Origin: an uncultured Paraglaciecola sp.
Lineage (GTDB): Bacteria > Pseudomonadota > Gammaproteobacteria > Enterobacterales > Alteromonadaceae
Assembly: GCA_947498355.1 (NCBI GenBank)
Contig: CANMKA010000004.1
Span: forward strand, 1 to 64,000
DNA: 64,000 nucleotides
Direction: 5' to 3'
The translations under genes were made by a program, and so were the position numbers. Below are positions 8,585-17,453 of the stretch, piece after piece. Below the pieces are notes generated by a model. It had not been told where the DNA came from, searched no databases, and saw only the letters and a list, made by a program, of their open reading frames with translations. Each line of letters starts with the position of its first letter. Position 1 is the stretch's first letter.

Positions 8585-9460
8585 TTGCACAGCTGGGATG
8601 ACTTTAGAGTATTTCTATCGGTCGCCGAAACAGGCAGTTTCTCGGCTTCGGCTCGGGAGCTGGGAGTTAACCATTCAACTATTTCTCGGCGTGTACAAAG
8701 CCTAGAAAAACGACATGGGGTAAAGCTTTTCGAACGCACTCAAAAGGGGTATCGATTGACTGTAGCTGGGCAATCCATTCTCAGCATAGTAGGGCAAGCA
8801 AAAGAGGCAACGAACCATGCTTCTCGTTTGCTTAGTGGGCATGATGATAGATTAGAAGGTGAGATTAAACTGACTATGCCCCATGAAATTTTTGATTTAT
8901 TTCTGGCTAAGCCTTTAGCTGCTTTTAGCTTGAGTCACCCCAAAATCCAATTGAACATTGGGGTTAAACCGGGCTTAAAAAATATTGCGAATCGAGAAGC
9001 CGATTTAGCTGTGCGCATTACCCCAGAGCCTCCCGAATATTTGATTGGTAAGCGTATAACCTACATGCAGCATGCCTTGTATGCTAGCCCACAAGTCATC
9101 AATGGCATAGAAAGAGGGGAGTCAGTGCCATTGGTTTTGTGGCCTAATATTCATGCTATACCCAGCTGGGCATCAGACAATTTTGGCAATGCCCATATTG
9201 CTATGTATGTTGATGACTTAACGTCAATGCACAAAGCAGTAAAAGCAGGGGTTGGTCTTGCGCGCATGCCCTGTTTTTACCCTGACAGTGTGATTTGCCC
9301 AGAAGTCGTGAAGCTCGATATCCCTTTGCCTTTGTCTGACTGGGGGCTTTGGTTGCTCAATCATGTTGACTTACGCAATTCAGCTCGAATACGCGCTTGT
9401 AAGCAAATTATCACAGAGCATATGTCACAATACCTTCCGGTGTTTTTGGGTAACGCTTAG
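8585..9460 (+). CDS. LysR-type transcriptional regulator
   Basis: Begins HSWDDFRVFLSVAETGSFSASARELGVNHSTISRRVQSLE, a classic LysR winged helix-turn-helix, followed by a periplasmic-binding-like effector domain. The frame is open from TTG 8546, but TTG 8585 has an AAGGG at 8571-8575 with 9-base spacing and gives the usual short N-terminus before WDD, so it is preferred (291 residues). Divergent arrangement with the GST gene, with about 95 bases between, fits regulation of that cluster. Confidence 0.85.
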   Translation: MHSWDDFRVFLSVAETGSFSASARELGVNHSTISRRVQSLEKRHGVKLFERTQKGYRLTVAGQSILSIVGQAKEATNHASRLLSGHDDRLEGEIKLTMPHEIFDLFLAKPLAAFSLSHPKIQLNIGVKPGLKNIANREADLAVRITPEPPEYLIGKRITYMQHALYASPQVINGIERGESVPLVLWPNIHAIPSWASDNFGNAHIAMYVDDLTSMHKAVKAGVGLARMPCFYPDSVICPEVVKLDIPLPLSDWGLWLLNHVDLRNSARIRACKQIITEHMSQYLPVFLGNA

Positions 9461-9539
9461 CTATGCTTTATTTGTCCAAAGGGCTGGATAAGACGGTAGC
9501 TAATAGTTATCGCGTTTGATGTCTCATCCAGAGGTCAAA

Positions 9540-10679
9540 TTATTTTGTTAACAGGGCTGCCATGCCTGTGTTGAATGCTTGCATCCACTTTTTGCAAAAT
9601 TGGCCTTGGGCGATACGGTTAATTTCGATTACCGCTTTTTTCTTAGGTCTTTGCTGGTGGCCCTGATGGGCTCTAGCATGAGTGATGGCGTCGAAGGTAT
9701 CCAAAATAGCCAATAATTTCGCTCCTTCGCACATGTCGGCTTCTTTTACTCCTAGCGGGTATCCAGATCCGTCTATGCGTTCGTGATGCTGCATAACAAT
9801 TTTTCTAGCTTCGTTCCATTGGCTGAGATTTTCTAATAGGCGCGCGCTTTTATAGACATGGGAGCGCATTAGGTTGAATTCGACTTCCTCTAAATTGTCT
9901 TGTTTGTGTAATACCTCAATTGGCATAAAGGCCATGCCAAAATCATGCATGTAGCAGGCCACGGCTAATTGCACTTCGTTAATCGGAGAACCAGCAATTT
10001 TATTAATATAACCCGCAAGTTTGGCGATTCTATCGCCTCTACCTTCCCAGTACATAGAGCGTTTTTCAATCGGTTTCATGAGCTCTCTAAAAAATACGAT
10101 ATCGATCCGTTCTTGCTCGGTTGCGGACTTAGGTATACCCGTTGTAGCGATACTGACAGGGGCGTCTTCAGCTGGTTGCTCGTCATTTGATTCTGGCTCT
10201 AAACCAATATCAATAGTTGGATCTAGAATTAATACAGCTTCACCAAGAAGGCGCTCGTGTTTATCTTGATTGTCTGGGGTAATGCGTTTTATTTGCTCCA
10301 CTAATCGCGCAAATAAATCGGCGTCATATTCGGCTTGTCCACTTTGAATACAGCTTTGAACAAACACCTTGACCCTATCCATGATCAGCAGCACTAAATC
10401 ACTCATGTTGCTGGTGTATTTTATTTGGCCTTTTCGCAAATAATCGAGTAAGTCTTCACCATATTGCAATAGCGGAATAAGGGGAGAGAAGTTAACTAAA
10501 CCTAAATCCCCTTTAATCGTATGCACAGAGCGAAACAGCGAACGTTGTAGTTCATTATCATCGGGCTTTAATTCAAGTTCGATTAGCACTTGTTCACTGG
10601 CTTCGTAGAGTTCGTTTATTTCTTCTAATAAGTCGGTCAGTATGTCTTCGTCTAAATCTTCGTGCTTGAATAATTGCAT
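9540..10679 (-). CDS. HPt domain fused to an HD-GYP domain
   Basis: Residues 1-100 form a histidine phosphotransfer domain with the phosphoacceptor in RSVHTIKGDLGL (His53). Residues about 190-379 form an HD-GYP domain with the HD pair at His245-Asp246 (CYMHDFG) and HHERIDGSGYP further on, the signature of active cyclic-di-GMP phosphodiesterases. The order suggests that phosphorylation from a hybrid kinase controls c-di-GMP breakdown. No kinase is adjacent. Total length 379 residues, no membrane segment, so cytosolic. Confidence 0.85.
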   Translation of the reverse strand: MQLFKHEDLDEDILTDLLEEINELYEASEQVLIELELKPDDNELQRSLFRSVHTIKGDLGLVNFSPLIPLLQYGEDLLDYLRKGQIKYTSNMSDLVLLIMDRVKVFVQSCIQSGQAEYDADLFARLVEQIKRITPDNQDKHERLLGEAVLILDPTIDIGLEPESNDEQPAEDAPVSIATTGIPKSATEQERIDIVFFRELMKPIEKRSMYWEGRGDRIAKLAGYINKIAGSPINEVQLAVACYMHDFGMAFMPIEVLHKQDNLEEVEFNLMRSHVYKSARLLENLSQWNEARKIVMQHHERIDGSGYPLGVKEADMCEGAKLLAILDTFDAITHARAHQGHQQRPKKKAVIEINRIAQGQFCKKWMQAFNTGMAALLTK

Positions 10680-10698
10680 GGTTTACTTGGCCCTTAAT

Positions 10699-10746
10699 TT
10701 GAAACTTAGGTTGAAACTTAGGTTGAAACGTAGTTTGAAAGTCATT
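10699..10746. repeat. 12-bp tandem repeat in front of the HD-GYP gene
   Basis: TTGAAACTTAGG occurs twice exactly (10699-10710, 10711-10722), then as TTGAAACGTAGT and TTGAAAGTCATT, so about four decaying copies. It sits 20-67 bases upstream of the minus-strand start codon, where a promoter would be. Confidence 0.75.
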
Positions 10747-10872
10747 ACTTAACCTGAACGCTGGATAATCTATGCCCCTCAATGATTATCTCTATATTTG
10801 TTAAATGAGAGGGTGCTTAAGATTAACTGACTATCGTTATTCTCACCTTGCGCTCGTGTACACTTAAGCACA

Positions 10873-10891
10873 GAGAATGATAATCTTATTA
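10873..10891. promoter_or_regulatory. Fur-box-like site
   Basis: GAGAATGATAATCTTATTA matches the 19-bp Fur consensus GATAATGATAATCATTATC at 14 positions, including an unbroken run AATGATAATC. It stands upstream of the short RBS/ATG pair and 370 bases before plsC, so the regulated transcript is unclear and may be a small RNA. Prediction by eye only. Confidence 0.35.
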
Positions 10892-11260
10892 GTGAAGCAT
10901 TTAACTCGTTTTTATCCAGAAAAAAGGAAAATAATGTTTGGCGATTCAAAGTATTGAATGCCTAATTTATTTTTTATGAACTGTTGAACAGTATCGACCA
11001 AATTTTTGATTTATTCATGACTTTAGCTGAAAAAGTTAAGAATAAGTGATGTTTGGCTAATACCAAACTGTTCAGATAATTGCCTGCTTAACGAGAATTA
11101 GCACTGGCTCAATCAAGGCGTGTCTCTGAGGGGCAGGTGAGGCGATAGCTATAAGACACAACTTAACGCTAGGTAGTTTGCTACTGGGTGTCGCCAGTTT
11201 CGTAGGCTAAGACGTTTTTATTCTCTATAATCAAGCCATTATAATTTTACGGTATTACCT

Positions 11261-11980
11261 GTGTTAGCCATTATCCGCTGTATTGCAATTTTCATATATT
11301 TTGTATTAGTGAACCTAGGTATTATTTTGGTGTGCTTAATACGGCCTTTTCACAGAAATAATTTGTACCTTGCCGGACAGGGGTATGCTGTTATCAGTAA
11401 GTTGCTGGGGTTAACGCTAAAGGTGCAAGCACCAGCCAATATTCGAGACGCTGGGCCGTGTGTGTATATTGCTAATCACCAAAACAGCTTCGATTTGGTG
11501 ACTGTCTGCGCGGCAGCCCAACCTGGTACCGTCTGTGTGGGTAAAAAAAGTTTGATCTGGATCCCGTTACTTGGCGTGGTTTATTGGCTTTCAGGCAACA
11601 TGTTTATCGATCGTAAAAATCCCCAAAAGGCTAAGCAGTCGTTACAAAAGCTGGTTGAAAAAATGCGCAAACGCCGCTTATCTGTGTGGTTTTTTCCTGA
11701 GGGGACTCGCAGTAATGGGCGCGGCTTGCTGCCTTTTAAAAAGGGCGCATTTCATATTGCCCAACAAGCGGATATTCCAATAATTATGGTGTCCGTCAGC
11801 AATTTACATAAAAAAATCAAACTAAACCGCTGGTCAAACGGTACGCTCCTGATAGACATTAGTCAGCCCATTAGTCTAGATGAAACACGCTCTTTAGACG
11901 AAAACATTGATTACTTCCAACAACAAATGAGTGATACAATTCAGGCCTTAAATACGCATGACAATTCACCATATCCCTGA
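11261..11980 (+). CDS. plsC: 1-acyl-sn-glycerol-3-phosphate acyltransferase
   Basis: Transfers the second acyl chain to lysophosphatidic acid at the inner membrane. The N-terminus is a membrane anchor (residues 1-28). The catalytic HX4D motif is His73-Asp78 in NHQNSFD, and FPEGTRS near residue 147 is the substrate-binding block. Length (239) is normal. The start is GTG 11261. It precedes rraB by 38 bases on the same strand and may share a transcript with it. Confidence 0.92.
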   Translation: MLAIIRCIAIFIYFVLVNLGIILVCLIRPFHRNNLYLAGQGYAVISKLLGLTLKVQAPANIRDAGPCVYIANHQNSFDLVTVCAAAQPGTVCVGKKSLIWIPLLGVVYWLSGNMFIDRKNPQKAKQSLQKLVEKMRKRRLSVWFFPEGTRSNGRGLLPFKKGAFHIAQQADIPIIMVSVSNLHKKIKLNRWSNGTLLIDISQPISLDETRSLDENIDYFQQQMSDTIQALNTHDNSPYP

Positions 11981-12018
11981 TTAATTGATGGGGTGGTTCA
12001 GCCAAACAAGGGGTACAA

Positions 12019-12384
12019 ATGAGCGCACAGATAGATTCAGAATTAGCTGAATGGTACGAGTTTAACCAAGAAACGGTTGATGCCCTAATCGAAGACGGCA
12101 GTGACGCAAAACAGGCTCACACTATCGAATATCACTTTGCTGGTGCTAATTTTGACGCACTAGAAAAGGCCGCCGTCGACGCGTTTAAAGCTGGCTTTGA
12201 AGTGGGTGACGCTGAAGAACTAGAGTTAGACGATGGCGGACAAGTTTTTTGTTTTGATGCTGTAGTCGAGCGTATGTTGGATGCCGAGCTAATTAATCAA
12301 GATACTGACAAATTGTTCGCTATTGCCAACAAGCATAAGGTGCATTACGACGGCTGGGGAACCTACTTCATCGAACAAGAGTAA
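12019..12384 (+). CDS. rraB: Ribonuclease E inhibitor RraB
   Basis: A small acidic cytosolic protein (121 residues). The sequence AEWYEFNQETVDALIEDGSDA, then HYFAGANFD-like and the C-terminal HYDGWGTYF block, is characteristic of the RraB family, which binds RNase E and lowers its activity on selected transcripts. Start ATG 12019 is preceded by AAGGGG-type RBS. Confidence 0.85.
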   Translation: MSAQIDSELAEWYEFNQETVDALIEDGSDAKQAHTIEYHFAGANFDALEKAAVDAFKAGFEVGDAEELELDDGGQVFCFDAVVERMLDAELINQDTDKLFAIANKHKVHYDGWGTYFIEQE

Positions 12385-12462
12385 CCCAATATTCTAGCCT
12401 ATATCGATTTGGCTAAACACAATAGTCAAATACTCCAAGCGCACCTACTCTCAGTAGCAATT

Positions 12463-12590
12463 AATAATCGTTATTACAAATAATTTTAGATAAGGTTATT
12501 GAGAGTCATTATTGACAGTAGATGTGCAGATTTTTCATCATAAAAGCCCAATTCAAACCTATTGACTTAAATTTGTATTAAAACAGTAAT
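12463..12590 (+). promoter_or_regulatory. Promoter region of the TonB receptor gene with a possible Fur site
   Basis: A -35 TTGACT (12562-12567) and a -10 AGTAAT (12585-12590) stand 17 bases apart, about 80 bases before the receptor ATG. Upstream is the palindrome AATAATCGTTATT (12463-12475) in an AT-rich run that resembles Fur half-sites but is not a strong match. Iron control is therefore only a suggestion. Confidence 0.4.
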
Positions 12591-12671
12591 TTAAGTGTCA
12601 ACGAAATTACACCTTAGTTTCATCAAGTGCGTGCAAATTATTTTGCACAATAAAACCACTTGGGAACACAC

Positions 12672-15047
12672 ATGTACCAACAATCTAAACTTGCCATTAG
12701 CATTGCAGTCGCCTGTAGCTCTGCTTTTTTCTGCCCAATTAGCTTTGCTGAAAACACTGAAACCGATATGGAGTCCATTACCGTAGTCGGGAAAAGTGTG
12801 TCTTACGCAAATAACATTACATCTGAAGAGATGATTAAACAGCAAAGTAATTTAACCAGCGTGCTTGCAGTGATTGACAACTTGCCAGGCGTCTTGATCA
12901 ATGAGGGAGATACCTTTGGGTCTGATGATTGGTCAACTACCGTATCTATTCGAGGCTTTCAGCTAAGCCTAGATGAGCAACAAATTGGCATTACCATAGA
13001 CGGCATTGCAAATGGAAATTCTAACTATGGTGGCGGAGCTAAAGCTAATCGTTATATCGATACCGAAAACTTGGGTGGCGTCGAGGTGTCTCAAGGAACC
13101 GGTGACATAGCTTCTAGATCGAATGAAGCGTTAGGAGGTACATTGAATTTTATTACGGCTGACCCTCTAGATACAGAGCAATTGACAATGAGTTTGTCTT
13201 TAGCGGACTTTGATGGACAAAAGTTCTTTGCCCGCTACAACACAGGCGAAATATTTAAAGATACCTTCGCTTGGATCAGCGCATCAAGCAGCACCAACAC
13301 TGATTGGGTCAATGGTAGTGCTGAAAATAGACGGGATCATTTGGCGGCTAAAGTCATAAGTATGGTTGGAGATACTCAAGTAACGGCTTATGCATCTTGG
13401 GATGATACTCACGAGGATAACTATCAACGAGTTAGTCTAGCTGGCTTCGAACAAAACCCAGAGTCAGATGGATTGTTGGGAGAATGGACTGGCATTCCTT
13501 TTATTGATCAAGTATATCGCCGAGGCTGGTCTACTCTGAGAGAAAACGTATTCGCCTACATTGCGGCAAGCCACAACCTAGACAATTTAGAACTGAAAGG
13601 AAATCTTTACTATCACAAAAATGAAGGTCGGGGTGATTGGGTGCCACCTTATATTGTTGATGTGCGTAACGATGGTCTAAATCAACCTCACTCGGAATTG
13701 ATTTCTGGGCGCACTGTATTTGGCGGCGACATTCTTGGCCAGATTGGCTACGTGGACAGAAACGGCGTGTCTTTACCCGTTGGCAATCGGTCAACGTGTG
13801 CGTCACTGACTTTCCCCTATGGCGGCACCCAAAATGATGACCCTTCAACCGCCGAAGATGAATCTAGTGGTTTACTGTTTGACCCAAATTGCTTCGAAGA
13901 TGGGGCTGTTCCAGTGGGCTCATATCGCCACACCCACTACGAAAAAGAGCGGGTAGGCTTAAATATAGATTTTGCCTGGGAAGTTAACATCTCTGACATG
14001 CAAAATACCCTGCGCGGTGGCGTGTGGTACGAAGACTATAACCGCCAAGAATCTCGTGATTGGCATAAAATAATCGACTCTCGATCAAGTGCAGAGTTTG
14101 ATCACGTGCCTTATTGGGTGCAGTACGACCGAACTTTCCCTGTCACTACTACTATGATGTACCTGCAAAATGAATTAGACGCAGGTTTTGCAAATATTCG
14201 GTTCGGTGTGAAGCAGTTCTTGGTAGATCTTGATCGTCAAGACAACTTCAATGCTAACAATGGTGCGTCTGTTTCTTCTGATTCTGATCTACTATTGACT
14301 GCTGGTGTAGTCATTCCAATGCCTGTAGAGGGCTTAGAGTGGTTTGCTGGCTATGCTGAGAACTTTGCAGCCATCAAAGATACTGTGCTTGAGCGAGATG
14401 CCTCGACCTTGGATCAAGTGGAGCCAGAAACCGCTGAAAATATTGACTTGGGTTTACGCTACAACGGACAGAAGGTAAGTTTAAGTCTGACTTACTACTC
14501 AATCGACTTTGAAAATAGACTAACTTTCATTGCGCCGGACTCACCTGCTGGTATTGATTTTCTGATTGGTACTAACGGTAGCTATATCAACGTGGGGGGA
14601 ATCGAATCATCTGGTATCGAAGCCTCTATATCTGCAAACCTTCACGATTATGTCTCTATATATGGTGCGTTTACCCACAACGACTCTGAATACAAAGACG
14701 GCTCATTAGATTTCCCTGCGGGCAATACCGTATTTGGTTCAGTTGAAAATATGGCGGTAGTATCATTCGACTGGCAAAAAGATACACGTTTTGCTGGAGT
14801 GTCAAGCAAATGGGTTGATGACAGATTTATCGACGCAGCCAATACGCAAGTAGCGAAAGGTTATCTGGTCACTGACCTTTACGCGGGTGTATCAATTGAT
14901 GCGCCTATTAGTGGTGTGCAAAATTTAGAGCTGCGGTTTACCGTAAACAATCTGTTTGACAAGCAGTATTTAGCTGGTATTGCTGGTCAGTCTGCTTGGA
15001 TTGGTGCACCCAGAACGGCGGCGTTTAATTTAACTGGCCATTTCTAA
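12672..15047 (+). CDS. TonB-dependent outer-membrane receptor
   Basis: From ATG 12672 the product has 791 residues: a signal peptide ending near SFAEN, a TonB box-like ESITVVGKS, a plug domain (LPGVLINEGDTFGSDDWSTTVSIRGFQ), and a 22-strand barrel ending in an aromatic residue (GHF). The frame runs upstream to TTG 12660 but the ATG fits the signal peptide. The style is that of Fe-complex receptors (FecA-like), but the downstream phosphatases and esterase suggest a phosphorylated or ester-linked ligand. Substrate not determinable here. Confidence 0.9.
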   Translation: MYQQSKLAISIAVACSSAFFCPISFAENTETDMESITVVGKSVSYANNITSEEMIKQQSNLTSVLAVIDNLPGVLINEGDTFGSDDWSTTVSIRGFQLSLDEQQIGITIDGIANGNSNYGGGAKANRYIDTENLGGVEVSQGTGDIASRSNEALGGTLNFITADPLDTEQLTMSLSLADFDGQKFFARYNTGEIFKDTFAWISASSSTNTDWVNGSAENRRDHLAAKVISMVGDTQVTAYASWDDTHEDNYQRVSLAGFEQNPESDGLLGEWTGIPFIDQVYRRGWSTLRENVFAYIAASHNLDNLELKGNLYYHKNEGRGDWVPPYIVDVRNDGLNQPHSELISGRTVFGGDILGQIGYVDRNGVSLPVGNRSTCASLTFPYGGTQNDDPSTAEDESSGLLFDPNCFEDGAVPVGSYRHTHYEKERVGLNIDFAWEVNISDMQNTLRGGVWYEDYNRQESRDWHKIIDSRSSAEFDHVPYWVQYDRTFPVTTTMMYLQNELDAGFANIRFGVKQFLVDLDRQDNFNANNGASVSSDSDLLLTAGVVIPMPVEGLEWFAGYAENFAAIKDTVLERDASTLDQVEPETAENIDLGLRYNGQKVSLSLTYYSIDFENRLTFIAPDSPAGIDFLIGTNGSYINVGGIESSGIEASISANLHDYVSIYGAFTHNDSEYKDGSLDFPAGNTVFGSVENMAVVSFDWQKDTRFAGVSSKWVDDRFIDAANTQVAKGYLVTDLYAGVSIDAPISGVQNLELRFTVNNLFDKQYLAGIAGQSAWIGAPRTAAFNLTGHF

Positions 15048-15143
15048 ATTAACGATATTGCATCAGTTGCGTAGCAAAATCATAAGTCGGTTGGCGAGCA
15101 CTTGCTCTCGCCAATCGACTTTTTTGAAAAGGGGCGTTGAGTG

Positions 15144-16295
15144 ATGAAAACAGTAAGCTCAAAACACAGTCTTGTTATGTTGGTGTTGCTATGTTTGATG
15201 GGACTAAGTCGTCACACTTGTGCAGCAGATAACCTATTGTTAGTGACGATCGACGGCCTACGTTGGCAAGAGGTTTTTCGAGGATACCAAGATGATATTC
15301 TTAATTTAGTTGAACAAGATACCCAGAAAATGGAGTTAGTAAAGGCATTTTCGGGGGATTCGAAATATCAGAAACGGAAAAATTTGATGCCCTTTTTATG
15401 GGGCTCTGTAGCAAATGAAGGGGTGATAATCGGCAATAGAGATTTGGGTTCAAAAATGCGGGTCAGTAATCAGTATTGGTTTTCATACCCAGGATACAAT
15501 GAGATTTTAACTGGGCGAGCCGACCCCAAAATTGCTTCTAACCAAGATATTCCCAACCCCAATGTGACTTTTATTGAATGGTTGAATCATCTCCCAGAAT
15601 ACGAACAAGGTGTTGCAGTATTTGGCAGTTGGGATGTCTTTCCATTTATTGTAAACCGCCAGCGAAGTAAGCTTGTTGTGAATGCTGGCTTTGAATCAGC
15701 AAACTGGAAGCCTCTAAGCCAAAAGGCCCAGTGGTTAAATCACTTGCAAAAACGTATCCCTAGCCCTTGGCACAATGTGCGGTTAGATGCGTTCACAGCG
15801 GGTTTTGCTTCTGAGTACATTCAGCAGCATCGTCCAAAGATCATTTACTTAGCATTAGGTGAAACCGACGACTTTGCACATCAAGGCAATTACCCTGAAT
15901 ACTTAAAAGGGGCTTACCGCAGCGATCAAATTATCGCTGACTTGTGGGGGCAGTTGCAGACCATTCCCGAGTATAAAAATAATACTAACTTAGTCATTAC
16001 AGTTGATCATGGTAGAGGTCAGGATGCAACAAGTTGGCAGCATCATGCCAGTCCAAGAGCTGTGCAAGGTTATCTGAAAAAGTTAGCTAGTTATCAAAAG
16101 GGAATTATCGGTGCCGAACAAGTATGGTTGGCCGCCATGGGGCCTGATATCAAGTCTCTGGGAGAGATGAGTCAAGGACAGGATTTTCAACTGGATCAGG
16201 TAGCAGCGACATGTTTGCAGGCGTTAAATATCGAGCCAACTCACTTCGCACGCAATATTGGGCCAGCACTTCCCATAGTTAACCTGTTAAATTGA
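15144..16295 (+). CDS. Secreted alkaline-phosphatase-superfamily hydrolase
   Basis: A signal peptide (hydrophobic residues about 10-28, then AADN) is followed by LLLVTIDGLRWQEVF, the first metal-binding Asp of the phosphodiesterase/sulfatase/phosphoglyceromutase fold. ETDDFAHQGNY and VITVDHGRGQDATSWQHH give the later Asp and His ligands. The expected nucleophile region is FSYPGYNEILTG, typical of type I phosphodiesterase-like members. ATG 15144 follows AAGGGG by 9 bases (GTG 15141 is the alternative). It lies 96 bases after the receptor and probably acts in the periplasm on the same substrate. Confidence 0.75.
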   Translation: MKTVSSKHSLVMLVLLCLMGLSRHTCAADNLLLVTIDGLRWQEVFRGYQDDILNLVEQDTQKMELVKAFSGDSKYQKRKNLMPFLWGSVANEGVIIGNRDLGSKMRVSNQYWFSYPGYNEILTGRADPKIASNQDIPNPNVTFIEWLNHLPEYEQGVAVFGSWDVFPFIVNRQRSKLVVNAGFESANWKPLSQKAQWLNHLQKRIPSPWHNVRLDAFTAGFASEYIQQHRPKIIYLALGETDDFAHQGNYPEYLKGAYRSDQIIADLWGQLQTIPEYKNNTNLVITVDHGRGQDATSWQHHASPRAVQGYLKKLASYQKGIIGAEQVWLAAMGPDIKSLGEMSQGQDFQLDQVAATCLQALNIEPTHFARNIGPALPIVNLLN

Positions 16296-16317
16296 TCGTT
16301 TTTAGGTGTAATTAGTA

Positions 16318-17364
16318 ATGTGTAAAATATTGGGCGTTTTGGTTGTTTTGTGGATCCTCCCTGCTTTGGGTCAAGACTCAAATGAGCAGATTCAAAGAGT
16401 GAGGCTTTTGTTTGGTTCTTGTTTACATCAAGATAAACCACAGCCTATTTGGCAGGCAATGATTGAACACAATCCTGATGTTTTAGTTTTGTTAGGCGAT
16501 AACGTTTATGGTGACACCGAAGATATGAAATTGCTGGCCAGCAAATATGAGCAGCAATGGCAACAGCCCGGTATGCAAAAAATTTTGGCTAAAACGGCTT
16601 TAGTCGGAGTATGGGATGATCATGATTATGGACAAAATGATGCGGGTTTAGAATATCCGCAAAAAGAAGCCTCTAGGCAGATACTCTTGGACTATTTTAA
16701 AGTGCCAAAGAATAGTCCAAGACGTTCCAGACCTGATGGCATTTATACCAGTCAAATCATAGAGAGGCATGGGCTGACGATCCAACTTATTTTGCCCGAT
16801 TTACGCTGGAACAGGACGCCTCTTACCTCTGTATCTCAAGCTACATATTTATCAGAAAAAGCCGGCCAAAATCTCGGACCTTATCTTCCTAATTTGAGTG
16901 CAGAGGCGTCTTTACTAGGTGAGAAGCAATGGCGGTGGGTAGAGCAACAGTTTAAAATACCTGCAGATGTAAGAATTTTTGCAAGTAGCATCCAAGTGTT
17001 ACCCGAATTTTCTGGTTGGGAATCTTGGGCTAATTTTCCACGGGAGCGGCAAAGGCTTATAGGGTTACTCGATAAGCATAAGGTACATAATTTGGTTATG
17101 GTCAGTGGTGATACTCATTGGAGCGAAATGTCTCGAATTACAAGAGCCAATGGGCACGAGCTTTGGGAAATGACTAGCTCAGGGTTGACTGAGGAGTGGA
17201 AAGCAGTCAGCCCTAATAAACACAGAGTGGGGGCGAGTTATAGCCGAGCTAATTTTGGTGTCATGGATATTCAAATCGAAGGCGAATTGGTGATCAATAT
17301 GGCCATTAAAGACGTCCAGGGAAACCTTAAGCTGAATCAAAAAATCAGATTGGCCGATTTTTAA
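16318..17364 (+). CDS. PhoD-like secreted metallophosphatase
   Basis: A signal peptide (LGVLVVLWILPALGQ) precedes a metallophosphatase core: LLFGSC, VLLGDNVYGDT, GVWDDHDYGQNDAG and VMVSGDTHWSEM give the Asp, Asn and His ligands of the PhoD family (Fe/Ca alkaline phosphatases and phosphodiesterases). Length 348. The 22-bp gap after the preceding phosphatase indicates one transcript. Two different phosphatases side by side suggest stepwise dephosphorylation of one compound, though this is inference. Confidence 0.85.
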   Translation: MCKILGVLVVLWILPALGQDSNEQIQRVRLLFGSCLHQDKPQPIWQAMIEHNPDVLVLLGDNVYGDTEDMKLLASKYEQQWQQPGMQKILAKTALVGVWDDHDYGQNDAGLEYPQKEASRQILLDYFKVPKNSPRRSRPDGIYTSQIIERHGLTIQLILPDLRWNRTPLTSVSQATYLSEKAGQNLGPYLPNLSAEASLLGEKQWRWVEQQFKIPADVRIFASSIQVLPEFSGWESWANFPRERQRLIGLLDKHKVHNLVMVSGDTHWSEMSRITRANGHELWEMTSSGLTEEWKAVSPNKHRVGASYSRANFGVMDIQIEGELVINMAIKDVQGNLKLNQKIRLADF

Positions 17365-17453
17365 CGGTAATGTAATACAAGCCTATCAAGGATTTGCAAA
17401 GGGACGAATGAGCTGATAAAAGATATGTTCAATGGTTTTTGAGGGGGCTCAAC

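Larger units (their letters stand above)
10683..11260. other. Long intergenic region between the HD-GYP gene and plsC
   Basis: Nearly 580 bases without a convincing gene. It holds the 12-bp repeats and a Fur-like site. A strong RBS (AAAAAGGAAA, about 10920-10930) sits before an ATG at 10934, but that frame stops after seven codons. The rest of the region shows no recognisable RNA or protein. Confidence 0.5.

Noticed and set aside
12463..12510. A definite Fur box in front of the TonB receptor
   Set aside because: The AT-rich palindromes do not match the 19-bp consensus well enough, so only a possible site is recorded.
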